Shown here piece by piece: positions 1 through 7,481 of a stretch of DNA of 35,155 bases. The notes beneath the pieces were generated by a model. The model searched no databases. It was not told the origin of the DNA and worked only from the letters and a program-made list of their open reading frames with translations. This stretch comes from Herbiconiux daphne (GTDB lineage Bacteria > Actinomycetota > Actinomycetes > Actinomycetales > Microbacteriaceae). Numbering within the stretch: position 1 is the stretch's first letter; the number at the start of each line of letters is the position of its first letter. A program made the translations under genes and the position numbers. The stretch spans positions 1 to 35,155 of the forward strand of contig NZ_JANLCJ010000014.1 of the NCBI RefSeq assembly GCF_024979295.1, given 5' to 3'.

Positions 1-156
1 CGCGCCGCCGCGCCCGTCCCGCAAGCCGCGCGTGGCGCCGCCCCCGTCCCGCAAGCTGCGCGCGGCGCCGCGCCCGCCCCCGCCGACGCTGCGGTCGCGA
101 CATCCGTCATCCCCACCCTCGTCGTGCGCCGCTCGACCGCCCCGCCCCGCGCCTGA
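1..156 (+). CDS. LacI-family transcriptional regulator, 3' end only
   Basis: The gene is cut by the window edge; only the last 51 codons and the TGA stop are present. The tail reads VIPTLVVRRSTAPPRA, which resembles the conserved C-terminus of actinobacterial LacI-family repressors (LPTxLVVRxSTAPP). The frame uses almost only G/C in third positions, as expected of a real gene here. Just before this tail is an Ala/Pro-rich stretch made of a 10-residue unit (AAPVPQAARG) present twice, with a degenerate third copy. That is unusual for the family and looks like repeat expansion in a surface loop. Two LacI-type operators lie about 0.5 kb downstream in front of the arabinose genes, so it is probably their repressor. 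The DNA-binding domain is outside the window, so the assignment rests on the tail motif and context. Confidence 0.6.
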   Translation, partial: RAAAPVPQAARGAAPVPQAARGAAPAPADAAVATSVIPTLVVRRSTAPPRA

Positions 157-176
157 CCCACTCCCACCCCACCTCG

Positions 177-519
177 GCGAGAAGTCACTTTTCGGTCTAC
201 CGGCAGTTGTTTTGGGGCGGATTGTGACTTCTCGCGGCGTGGTTGCCGGATGTCTCGCGGCGGGCGGTGGTTGCCGCGCCCCGGCCCCGTCCACGCACCC
301 CATCCCATTCCGACCCCACCCCGCGAGAAGTCACTTCTCGGTCTGAACGGTGGGGTTTTGGCGCGGATTCTGACTTCTCGCGGGGCGGGGGATGCATGGT
401 GTGCTCGTGCCGGGCGGTGGTTCTCGCGTCCCCGCCCGACCACTGCCCAGCCCGGCCTCGCGAGAAGTCACTATTAGCCCTTAGCGCGGCTGCTTTGGGC
501 CGAAAAGTGGCTTCTCGGG
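177..519. repeat. Array of three imperfect palindromes (family 1, copies A-C)
   Basis: Three palindromic units lie at about 177-236, 319-386 and 459-519. Each begins near CGAGAAGTCAC and ends near GTGACTTCTCG, giving arms of 10-15 bp around a 30-45 nt centre that contains TTTTGGGGCGGA or a close variant. The units are spaced about 140 bp apart, and the spacers share CGGGCGGTGGTT, so the array may be tandem copies of palindrome plus spacer. Nothing in the 157-596 stretch looks coding in any frame. As RNA each unit would form a long hairpin. The first unit lies 21 bp after the LacI-type stop and could act as its terminator. Confidence 0.8.
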
Positions 520-596
520 GGCGGTGCGGGGGGCGGCGCAGGGGTGCCGCCGCGCAGGCGCAACGGCGGGGTTACCGAACCGAGACAATTCTCGGC

Positions 597-627
597 TTGA
601 CACGGGAATCGGGTCAGGGGCTAACAT
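597..627 (+). promoter_or_regulatory. Candidate promoter of the araD-transporter operon
   Basis: A consensus -35 box TTGACA (597-602) is followed after 19 nt by TAACAT (622-627). The spacer is slightly long. The operator pair begins 10 bp after the -10 box, so a bound repressor would cover the start of transcription. Confidence 0.5.
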
Positions 628-636
628 GATGAACCG

Positions 637-676
637 ATGTGACCGTTCACATGCACCACGATGTGAACGGTCACAC
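637..676. promoter_or_regulatory. Paired LacI-type operators
   Basis: ATGTGACCGTTCACAT (637-652) and ATGTGAACGGTCACAC (661-676) are each near-perfect palindromes with the central CG typical of LacI-family operators. They are inverted relative to one another, with centres 24 bp apart. They sit just downstream of a consensus -35/-10 pair and upstream of the araD operon. The partial LacI-type gene at the left edge is the obvious candidate regulator. The effector is probably arabinose or a related sugar, judging only from the operon. Confidence 0.75.
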
Positions 677-697
677 CCAGACGAAGGAGTCCCTAGC

Positions 698-847
698 GTG
701 ATTGTGCGGTTCGATGCAGCCCGGTCACTCGGGGCGGTGCCAGGCTCATGCCGGCGCTGCACCCCGAGCACGGCGCCTGCCGACCCCGCGGACACCGCCA
801 CCCGCGCCACCACCGCCACCCGCACCACCGCGGAGGCCGCAGCATGA
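698..847 (+). CDS. Small 49-residue ORF coupled to araD, unknown function
   Basis: A GTG start at 698 lies 8 nt after a strong Shine-Dalgarno sequence (GAAGGAG, 683-689) and is the first good start after the promoter and operators. The stop TGA overlaps the araD start as ATGA, so araD translation is probably coupled to it. The product is basic in its first half and Ala/Thr-rich in its second (PADPADTATRATTATR). It has no signal peptide, membrane segment or motif I recognise. It could be a translational leader, a true small protein, or a fusion scar left by deletion of a gene such as ribulokinase, which often sits here. The start signals are good; the function is unknown. Confidence 0.5.
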   Translation: MIVRFDAARSLGAVPGSCRRCTPSTAPADPADTATRATTATRTTAEAAA

Positions 848-1545
848 GCGGCTTCGGACCAGAGCTCGAAGTGGGCATCGCACGACTCCGCGCCGAGATC
901 GCCAACCTGCACGCCGAGCTCACCCGCTACGGCCTCGTGGTGTGGACGGGCGGCAACATCTCCGGCCGCGTGCCTGGCGCCGACCTCTTCGTCATCAAGC
1001 CCAGCGGCGTCTCCTACGAGCAGCTCGGCCCCGAGAACATGATCCTCTGCGACCTCGCCGGCACGGTGGTGCAGGGCACGCCCGGCGCCGCCCGCCTGCC
1101 GTCGAGCGACACCGCGGCGCACGCCTACGTCTACCGCAACATGCCCGAGGTCGGCGGCGTCGTGCACACCCACTCGCCCTACGCCGTGGCCTGGGCGGCG
1201 CGTGGCGAAGCGATCCCGTGCGTCACGACCGCGATGGCCGCCGAGTTCGGCGGCGAGATCCCGGTCGGCCCGTTCGCCATCATCGGCGACGACTCGATCG
1301 GCCGCGGCATCGTCGAGACGCTGAAGGGCCACCGCTCGCCGGCGGTGCTGATGCAGAACCACGGGCCGTTCACGATCGGTCCGGATGCTCGCTCCGCGGT
1401 CGAGGCGGCCGTGCTCGTCGAAGACGCCGCCCGCGCCGTGCACCTGGCCCGCCAGCTCGGCGATCCGCTGCCCATCGCGCAGGACGCGCTGGACGCCCGC
1501 TACGCCCGGGCTCACGAAGATCGCGCCCTCGAGAGCGCCCCCTGA
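844..1545 (+). CDS. araD: L-ribulose-5-phosphate 4-epimerase
   Basis: The 233-residue product matches the usual length of AraD, a cytosolic class II aldolase-family epimerase that interconverts L-ribulose 5-phosphate and D-xylulose 5-phosphate. Visible family motifs are GGNIS near residue 37, KPSGV, the metal-binding HTHSPYA segment near residue 100, and MQNHGPFTIG with the third metal histidine. I chose ATG 844 because GGAGG lies 9 nt upstream, it overlaps the preceding small ORF as ATGA, and the protein then starts level with the family. An upstream in-frame ATG at 748 would add a low-complexity His/Arg/Pro stretch and is unlikely. The ABC sugar transporter follows after 59 bp, so this is probably an arabinose utilisation operon, although araA and araB are not in the window. 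Confidence 0.88.
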   Translation: MSGFGPELEVGIARLRAEIANLHAELTRYGLVVWTGGNISGRVPGADLFVIKPSGVSYEQLGPENMILCDLAGTVVQGTPGAARLPSSDTAAHAYVYRNMPEVGGVVHTHSPYAVAWAARGEAIPCVTTAMAAEFGGEIPVGPFAIIGDDSIGRGIVETLKGHRSPAVLMQNHGPFTIGPDARSAVEAAVLVEDAARAVHLARQLGDPLPIAQDALDARYARAHEDRALESAP

Positions 1546-1604
1546 CGTTCCCCTTGACTCAGCAGACAAAGAAGTCCCTCACCAAACACACGAAAGGAAA
1601 CACA

Positions 1605-2732
1605 GTGAAGATCAAGACACTGCTCGCGGGAGTCGCCGCGGGTGCCCTGATGGTCAGCCTGGCCGCCTGCTCCAGCGGAGGAAGCGGTTCCGGAGACAGC
1701 TCGGGCGGCGGAGACGGCGGCCTGATCGGCGTCGCGATGCCGACCAAGTCGTCGGAGCGCTGGATCCAAGACGGCGACGCCGTCAAGTCGCAGCTGGAAG
1801 ACGCCGGGTTCACCGTCGACCTCCAGTACGCCGAAGACGACATCCCCACCCAGGTCTCGCAGATCGAGAACATGATCACCAAGGGCGCCAAGGCCCTGAT
1901 CGTCGCCTCGATCGACGGCACCACCCTGACGAGCGTTCTGCAGGAGGCCGCAGACAACGACATCCCCGTCATCGCCTACGACCGACTCATCCGCGACACC
2001 GAGAACGTCGACTACTACGCGTCGTTCGACAACTACAAGGTCGGCGTGCAGCAGGCCAACTCGGTGCTCAACGGCCTCGGCCTGGTCGACCTCGACGGTG
2101 CTGCCGTCGACGGCGCCCCTGCCGGCCCGTTCAACATCGAACTGTTCGCCGGTAGCCCCGACGACAACAACGCGACCTTCTTCTGGGATGGCGCGATCGA
2201 CACCCTCCAGCCCTACATCGACAAGGGCACCCTTGTCGTGAAGAGCGGCCAGGAGGACTTCGAGCAGGCTGCGACGCTCCGCTGGGACGGCGAGACCGCT
2301 CAGAAGCGCATGGAGAACATCCTGACGTCGACCTACTCCGACGGCTCGAAGGTCAACGCGGTGCTGTCGCCCTATGACGGCATCTCGCGCGGCATCATCT
2401 CGGCCCTCACCGACGCCGGCTACACCGTCGGTGCCGAATGGCCCGTCATCTCGGGCCAGGACGCCGAGCTCGACTCGGTCAAGGCGATCGACTCCGGCGA
2501 GCAGTACGCCACCATCTTCAAGGACACCCGCAACCTCGCGAAGGTCGCTGTCGAGATGGCCACCGCGCTGCTGAACGGCGAAGAGCCCGAGGTCAACAAC
2601 ACCACCGACTACGACAACGGTGTGAAGGTCGTTCCTTCCTACCTGCTCGAGTCGCAGATCGTGGTGAAGGACAACATCAACGAGGTCCTGGTCGACTCCG
2701 GCTACTGGACCGAAGACGAGATCAAGGGCTAG
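1605..2732 (+). CDS. chvE: ChvE-type sugar-binding lipoprotein of a monosaccharide ABC transporter
   Basis: This is a 375-residue periplasmic-binding-protein-like lipoprotein. The N-terminus has a short basic region, a hydrophobic stretch and the lipobox LAAC with Cys22, followed by a Ser/Gly-rich linker, so the mature protein should be lipid-anchored outside the membrane. The body resembles the ChvE/xylose-binding family, with segments such as GVAMPTKSSERW, NDIPVIAYDR and VLSPYDGISRGII. Known members bind arabinose, galactose, glucose or xylose and pass them to an MmsA/MmsB (GguA/GguB) transporter, both encoded next. GTG 1605 is preceded by GAAAGGA at a good distance. A large hairpin follows the gene, consistent with higher expression than the downstream genes. 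AraD upstream suggests L-arabinose among the substrates. Confidence 0.88.
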   Translation: MKIKTLLAGVAAGALMVSLAACSSGGSGSGDSSGGGDGGLIGVAMPTKSSERWIQDGDAVKSQLEDAGFTVDLQYAEDDIPTQVSQIENMITKGAKALIVASIDGTTLTSVLQEAADNDIPVIAYDRLIRDTENVDYYASFDNYKVGVQQANSVLNGLGLVDLDGAAVDGAPAGPFNIELFAGSPDDNNATFFWDGAIDTLQPYIDKGTLVVKSGQEDFEQAATLRWDGETAQKRMENILTSTYSDGSKVNAVLSPYDGISRGIISALTDAGYTVGAEWPVISGQDAELDSVKAIDSGEQYATIFKDTRNLAKVAVEMATALLNGEEPEVNNTTDYDNGVKVVPSYLLESQIVVKDNINEVLVDSGYWTEDEIKG

Positions 2733-2748
2733 CCAGCCCCGTTCCGAA

Positions 2749-2792
2749 GCATCCGCCCGGGTTCGCGAGAGATCGCGGGCCCGGGCGGATGC
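2749..2792 (+). promoter_or_regulatory. Intercistronic hairpin between binding protein and ATPase
   Basis: A perfect 13-bp inverted repeat (GCATCCGCCCGGG / CCCGGGCGGATGC) encloses an 18-nt loop that itself holds a 5-bp stem (CGCGA/TCGCG) with a GAGA tetraloop. There is no T-run after it. In sugar ABC operons such a structure usually protects the binding-protein mRNA or partly stops transcription, giving an excess of binding protein; that role is inferred here. Confidence 0.7.
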
Positions 2793-2854
2793 CCTCGGTT
2801 CGACCGGCGAGTACAGTACAGCCACCGGCAAGGAAGCAGAGCAGGGATTCGCAC

Positions 2855-4402
2855 ATGACGGATGACATCCAGGCGAGAACGAACATCCTCGAGATGCAGG
2901 GCATCACGAAGACATTTCCGGGCGTGAAAGCCCTTCAGAACGTGACCGTCGACGTGCAGCGCGGTGAGGTCCATGCCATCTGCGGCGAGAACGGTGCCGG
3001 CAAGTCGACCCTCATGAAGGTGCTCTCGGGGGTCTACCCCTACGGCACCTATGACGGCGACATCGTGTTCGAGAACGAGGTCGTGCAGTTCCGCGACATC
3101 CGTGACTCGGAGGCGAAGGGCATCGTGATCATCCACCAGGAGCTCGCGCTTAGCCCCTACCTGTCGATCGCCGAGAACATCTTCTTGAACAACGAGCAGA
3201 AGGGCGCGCTCGGGCTGATCGACTGGAACAAGACCAACCACGAAGCCGCCAAGCTGCTCGCCCGGGTGGGCCTGAAAGAGAACCCCACCACCAAGGTGCG
3301 CGACATCGGCGTGGGCAAGCAGCAGCTGGTCGAGATCGCGAAGGCGCTCTCGAAGCGCGTGAAGCTGCTCATCCTCGACGAGCCGACCGCGGCCCTCAAC
3401 GACGAAGACAGCGACCACCTGCTGAACCTCATCCTGCACCTCAAGGAGCAGGGCATCACGTCGATCATCATCAGCCACAAGCTGAACGAGATCAAGAAGG
3501 TCGCCGACTCGGTCACCGTCATCCGCGACGGCAAGACCATCGAGACCATCGCCAAGACGGATGTCACCGAAGAACGCATCATCAAAGACATGGTCGGTCG
3601 CGACCTCGAGCACCGCTATCCCGATCACACGCCGCACATCGGCGACGAGATCCTGCGGGTCGAGGACTGGACCGCGCACCACCCGCAAGACCCGACCCGC
3701 GTGATGGTCGACAACGTGAACATCACCGTGCGCCGCGGCGAGATCGTCGGCATCGCCGGCCTCATGGGCGCCGGACGCACCGAGTTCGCAATGAGCCTGT
3801 TCGGCCGCACCTACGGGTCGAAGATCTCGGGCCGGGTGTTCATCGACGGCAAAGAGGTGAAGACCCGCACGGTCTCCGAGGCCATCGAGAACGGCCTCGC
3901 CTACGCCACCGAAGACCGCAAGACCTACGGCCTCAACCTCATCGACGACATCAAGCGCAACATCTCGATGGCGGCACTCGACAAGCTGGAGCGATTCGGC
4001 ATCGTCGACGACGGCAAGGAGTTCCAGGTCGCCAACGAATACCGCAAGAGCATGAACATCAAGGCTCCGAGCGTGCTGTCGAAGACCGGAAAGCTCTCGG
4101 GCGGCAACCAGCAGAAGGTCGTGCTGTCGAAGTGGATCTACTCCGACCCCGACGTGCTCATCCTCGACGAGCCCACCCGGGGCATCGACGTCGGCGCGAA
4201 GTACGAGATCTACAGCATCATCAACAAGCTGGCCGCGGCCGGGAAGGGCATCGTCGTCATCTCGTCGGAGCTGCCCGAGCTGCTCGGCATCTGCGACCGC
4301 ATCTACGCCCTCTCCGAGGGGCGCATCACCGGTGAGCTGCCGATCGAAGAAGCCACCCCCGAATCCCTTCTCAAACTCATGACCATGGAAAAGCCCCGCT
4401 AG
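2855..4402 (+). CDS. mmsA: Multiple-monosaccharide ABC transporter ATP-binding protein
   Basis: This 515-residue protein has two nucleotide-binding domains fused in tandem, as in MmsA/GguA/RbsA-type ATPases that drive sugar import at the inner face of the membrane. Domain 1 has Walker A GENGAGKST (about residues 44-52), a VGKQQ signature segment and Walker B LLILDEPTAAL (about 172-182). Domain 2 has the variant P-loop GLMGAGRTE (about 302-311) usual for the second half of this family, a canonical LSGGNQQ signature and Walker B VLILDEPTRGID. The start ATG 2855 lies 122 bp after the binding-protein gene with only a weak Shine-Dalgarno sequence. The permease gene follows after 33 bp. Confidence 0.92.
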   Translation: MTDDIQARTNILEMQGITKTFPGVKALQNVTVDVQRGEVHAICGENGAGKSTLMKVLSGVYPYGTYDGDIVFENEVVQFRDIRDSEAKGIVIIHQELALSPYLSIAENIFLNNEQKGALGLIDWNKTNHEAAKLLARVGLKENPTTKVRDIGVGKQQLVEIAKALSKRVKLLILDEPTAALNDEDSDHLLNLILHLKEQGITSIIISHKLNEIKKVADSVTVIRDGKTIETIAKTDVTEERIIKDMVGRDLEHRYPDHTPHIGDEILRVEDWTAHHPQDPTRVMVDNVNITVRRGEIVGIAGLMGAGRTEFAMSLFGRTYGSKISGRVFIDGKEVKTRTVSEAIENGLAYATEDRKTYGLNLIDDIKRNISMAALDKLERFGIVDDGKEFQVANEYRKSMNIKAPSVLSKTGKLSGGNQQKVVLSKWIYSDPDVLILDEPTRGIDVGAKYEIYSIINKLAAAGKGIVVISSELPELLGICDRIYALSEGRITGELPIEEATPESLLKLMTMEKPR

Positions 4403-4435
4403 CGCCCGCGCTACCGGAGAGGAGAAACAACCACT

Positions 4436-5677
4436 ATGTCTGACCTGGAAACCAAGCCGTCCGACACGACTGCCGCGGGCGCGCAAGTCAACCCGGTGGA
4501 GAACAAGTTCACCGAGAGGCTCAGCCACATCCTGGGCGACCTCGGCAAGAACGGCATCTTCATCGCCCTCATCGTCGTGGTGGTGCTGTTCAGCATCCTG
4601 ACCAACGGCATCCTGCTGCGGCCGCAGAACATCTCGAACCTGATCGTGCAGAACGGCTACATCCTCGTTCTGGCCATCGGTATGGTGATGGTCATCATCG
4701 CCGGTCACATCGACCTGTCGGTGGGATCGGTCGCCGCGTTCGTCGGCGCCGTCTCGGGCGTGTTCGCCGTTCAGTGGGGGCTGCCGTGGTGGCTCTCGAT
4801 CATCCTGTCGCTGCTCGTGGGCGCCCTGGTGGGAGTCTGGCAGGGCTTCTGGATCGCCTTCGTGGGCATACCGGCGTTCATCGTGACGCTGGCCGGCATG
4901 CTGATATTCCGAGGCCTGGCGCTGGTCGTGCTGGGCAACGCGAACATCGGCTCGTTCCCCGCGGAGTACCGCGCGCTCGGCAACGGCTTCCTCACCGACC
5001 TGTTCGGCGAGTTCGAACTCGACCCGCTGACCCTCGGTATCGCGGCCATCGCCATCATCGCCCTGTTCGTGCAGCAGTTCCGCACCCGCAAGGCGCGCCA
5101 GAGCTACGGGCAAGAGGTCGAGCCGTTTGCCTGGTTCCTCACCAAGCTCGTGCTGGTCACCGTGGCGATCGGGCTGTTCGCGTTCGCGCTCGCGAGCTAC
5201 AAGGGCATTCCGGTCACGCTCATCGTGCTGGCCGTACTCGTGCTGATCTACGGCATCATCATGAACCGCTCGACCTTCGGCCGGCACATCTACGCGATCG
5301 GCGGCAACCTGCACGCGGCCGAGCTCTCGGGCATCAAGACGCGCAACGTGACCTTCTGGCTGTTCGTCAACATGGGCTTCCTGGCGGCGCTCGCAGGCCT
5401 CATCTTCACGGCGCGACTGAACCTCGCCGGCCCGAAGGCCGGTGACGGCTTCGAGCTCGAGGCCATCTCGGCGGCGTTCATCGGTGGCGCGGCGGTGCAG
5501 GGTGGTGTCGGCACCATCGGCGGCGCGATCATCGGTGGTCTGATCATCGGTGTGCTCAACAACGGCATGTCGATCCTCGGCATCGGCATCGAGTGGCAGC
5601 AGGCAGTCAAGGGTCTCGTGCTGCTGCTCGCCGTGGCCTTCGACGTCTACAACAAGCGGCGCTCCGGCGGCCGCTAG
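4436..5677 (+). CDS. mmsB: Multiple-monosaccharide ABC transporter permease
   Basis: A 413-residue integral membrane protein of the branched-chain/sugar permease family, matching MmsB/GguB in length and order. After about 40 polar residues come many hydrophobic helices, starting with IFIALIVVVVLFSILTNGIL. Family segments include GMVMVIIAGHIDLSVGS and GIPAFIVTLAGMLIFRG, the cytoplasmic loop NRSTFGRHIYAIGGN that contacts the ATPase, and a Gly-rich segment near residue 350. GGAGAGGAG lies at a good distance upstream of ATG 4436. With the preceding two genes it completes a binding protein-ATPase-permease set. A palindromic repeat follows directly and may end the operon transcript. Confidence 0.92.
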   Translation: MSDLETKPSDTTAAGAQVNPVENKFTERLSHILGDLGKNGIFIALIVVVVLFSILTNGILLRPQNISNLIVQNGYILVLAIGMVMVIIAGHIDLSVGSVAAFVGAVSGVFAVQWGLPWWLSIILSLLVGALVGVWQGFWIAFVGIPAFIVTLAGMLIFRGLALVVLGNANIGSFPAEYRALGNGFLTDLFGEFELDPLTLGIAAIAIIALFVQQFRTRKARQSYGQEVEPFAWFLTKLVLVTVAIGLFAFALASYKGIPVTLIVLAVLVLIYGIIMNRSTFGRHIYAIGGNLHAAELSGIKTRNVTFWLFVNMGFLAALAGLIFTARLNLAGPKAGDGFELEAISAAFIGGAAVQGGVGTIGGAIIGGLIIGVLNNGMSILGIGIEWQQAVKGLVLLLAVAFDVYNKRRSGGR

Positions 5678-5693
5678 CCTTCGGCGCTCCTCT

Positions 5694-5747
5694 CGAGCCG
5701 TCACTGTGCGCCCTCTTCGTTGTTTCGGGGCGCAGAGTGACGGCTCG
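5694..5747. repeat. Palindromic repeat copy D (arms GAGCCGTCAC)
   Basis: Arms of 20 bp with a single mismatch flank a 14-nt loop. The inner right part reads TTGTTTCGGGGCG, almost the same as TTGTTTTGGGGCG in copy A, but the outer arm is CGAGCCGTCAC instead of CGAGAAGTCAC, with the change matched on both sides. It lies 16 bp after the permease stop and should form a very stable hairpin, so it may act as terminator or mRNA end protector. Confidence 0.85.
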
Positions 5748-5762
5748 TGGTGCATCTGGGCC

Positions 5763-5768
5763 TAGCGT
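5763..5768 (+). promoter_or_regulatory. Candidate -10 box TAGCGT
   Basis: TAGCGT would place transcription start at about 5775, where GTG ATG GAG CGA TGA forms a four-codon ORF whose stop overlaps the next gene's ATG (ATGA at 5786-5789). No clear -35 box is seen. Confidence 0.35.
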
Positions 5769-5785
5769 GGAGGGGTGATGGAGCG

Positions 5786-7354
5786 ATGAGCGTGAGTGGC
5801 GGCGAGATGCGATTCGCGCTCGCGAGTGGCGACGAGGTGGTCGCGCGGCGGGGTGCGGTGATCGCGCTGTGCGGCGAGAACGGATCGGGGCTCGACGCCG
5901 TGGTGGCGGCCGTGACCGCGGGGGTGCGGGCGCATGCCGGGGCAGGGGCGGTGGGTGTGTCGGGTGCGGCGGCCGCCGGGGGCTTGGTCGGCACCGCGTC
6001 AGGCGGCGACGCGGGCTTGGTCGGCGCCGGCCCGGGCAACCCCTCCACCTACGCGCTCATCGATCGGCGCCGCGGTCTGGCGCCCACCCTCGACGTGGCC
6101 GAGAACATCTACCTCGGCATGGAGCGCAAGTCGCGCCTCGGCCCGTTCTCGCTCGGCATCGACTGGAAGCGCACGCGAGCGGATGCCGCCGCCGACCTGC
6201 TCGCCGTCGGCAGCCAGGTCTCGGTGACCGAGGTGGCCCGGGCGCTCAGCGAAATCGATCGGCTTCTGGTCGAACTGGCGCGAGCCGTCGCCCGCAACGC
6301 CGAGCTCGTGCTGCTCGACGAGCCCACCGCCGACCTCACCGACGCCGAGTCCGAGCGGCTCTTCGCCGTGCTGCGGGACTTCGCCGATCGCGGCGTCGCC
6401 GTGCTCGTGCTCACGCAGAAGCCGCGCCAGGCGATGGGATACGCCGACGAGATCGTGGTCGTTCGCGACGGGGAGGTCGCGGGGCGGCACGAGAGCGCTT
6501 CGTGGAACGGGTCGGCTGCGGCGGCGGCATCCGTTCACGACCGCGTGCTCGACGAACTGGTCGATCGCCCGCCGCGGCGCATCTACCCGGTGCGGGCCAG
6601 CGTGCCCGACCCCAGCCGGGAGCTGCTGCGCATCGCCGGGTGGACCGCCCGCGACCCGATCGACCGCACCTCGCTGCTCGTCGACGACGCGAGCCTCGTG
6701 GTGGCGGCCGGCGAGGTGGTGGGCATCGCGGGGTTGCAGCGGTCGAATGCCGAGGCGTTCCTGCTGAGCGTGTACGGGCGATCGGCGGGCACGGATGCCG
6801 CGGGCACGGTGCTCATCGAGGGCTCGCCCGTCGACACCTCCACCGTCGAGAAGGCCATCGCGAGTGGCTTGTTCTATGCGGGAACCGACACTCCGCGCTA
6901 CCGGGTGCGGTTCGTCGGCGGGGTCGCGATGCCGGTGTCGGCCTCGAGGCTGTCGACGCTCGCCGCCGCCGGGCTCGTCGACCGCAACAGCGACCTGCGG
7001 CCGAGCGAGGGCTGGGGCAGCAAGGTGCTCGGCGCGGTTCGATCGGTCAGTCGGGAGGGTGACGCGGGGGCGCGCATCCGGGGTCTGGTGAAGGAGTTCG
7101 CGGCCTCGGAGCGGCTCGTGCTCATGCTCGGCGAACCCACCGCCGGAGCCACGGACGCCGAGCGCACCGAGTTCTACGCCGGCCTCGAGGGCATCACCGC
7201 CGCCGGCAAGGGCGTGGTGATCGTCTCGACCGACCTCGACGAACTGCTCGGCGTCTGCGACCGCGTGGTCACCATGGCGCAGGGCCGCGTCACCGGCACC
7301 GTGCCGCGCGGCACGCCCCCCGCCGCCGTGGCGGCCCTCATCGCCCCGCTCTGA
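5786..7354 (+). CDS. Degenerate MmsA-like double-NBD protein, probable pseudo-ATPase
   Basis: The uninterrupted 522-residue frame can be followed along the whole of the preceding sugar ATPase, with shared segments such as LVELARAVA, the GWTARDP region, GEVVGIAGL and LDELLGVCDRVV. Its catalytic motifs are damaged. The first P-loop reads GENGSGLDA, without the Lys-Ser/Thr. The first signature is LSEIDRLLVEL, while the first Walker B, VLLDEPTADL, is kept. The second P-loop is GLQRSNAEA, the region matching the second signature lacks SGGNQQ, and the second Walker B reads LMLGEPT without its Asp. The frame still has strong G/C third-position bias, so it appears selected as protein. It may be a regulatory or scaffold subunit, or an early pseudogene. 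ATG 5786 is used because GGAGGGG precedes it and the domain begins there. Confidence 0.75.
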   Translation: MSVSGGEMRFALASGDEVVARRGAVIALCGENGSGLDAVVAAVTAGVRAHAGAGAVGVSGAAAAGGLVGTASGGDAGLVGAGPGNPSTYALIDRRRGLAPTLDVAENIYLGMERKSRLGPFSLGIDWKRTRADAAADLLAVGSQVSVTEVARALSEIDRLLVELARAVARNAELVLLDEPTADLTDAESERLFAVLRDFADRGVAVLVLTQKPRQAMGYADEIVVVRDGEVAGRHESASWNGSAAAAASVHDRVLDELVDRPPRRIYPVRASVPDPSRELLRIAGWTARDPIDRTSLLVDDASLVVAAGEVVGIAGLQRSNAEAFLLSVYGRSAGTDAAGTVLIEGSPVDTSTVEKAIASGLFYAGTDTPRYRVRFVGGVAMPVSASRLSTLAAAGLVDRNSDLRPSEGWGSKVLGAVRSVSREGDAGARIRGLVKEFAASERLVLMLGEPTAGATDAERTEFYAGLEGITAAGKGVVIVSTDLDELLGVCDRVVTMAQGRVTGTVPRGTPPAAVAALIAPL

Positions 7355-7386
7355 CGCTCCCGCGGCGCCCCGTTGCCCCCGTCGCC

Positions 7387-7444
7387 GCGAGAAGTCACAA
7401 TCCGTTGCAGATGCTCGCGTTTTGTGGCGGTTCTTGACTTCTCG
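7387..7444. repeat. Palindromic repeat copy E (arms GAGAAGTCA)
   Basis: It starts CGAGAAGTCACAATCC and ends TTGACTTCTCG, with TTTTGTGGCGG in the inner right part. It is the same family as copies A-C. It lies 32 bp after the stop of the degenerate ATPase gene. Confidence 0.8.
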
Positions 7445-7481
7445 GGGCTGAGGGGCGTGACTGGCAACGAGCCACCACCGC

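Noticed and set aside
177..519. CRISPR array
   Set aside because: Only three units, each a long palindrome with related rather than unique spacers, and no cas gene in the window.
748..843. Upstream ATG for araD
   Set aside because: It would add a His/Arg/Pro string not found in AraD and ignores the GGAGG and ATGA overlap at 844.
2729..5755. A 1008-codon open frame on the minus strand across the transporter genes
   Set aside because: It is antisense to three clearly recognised genes and its product is an Asp/Arg/His/Val-rich sequence with no domain; it is a by-product of high GC content.
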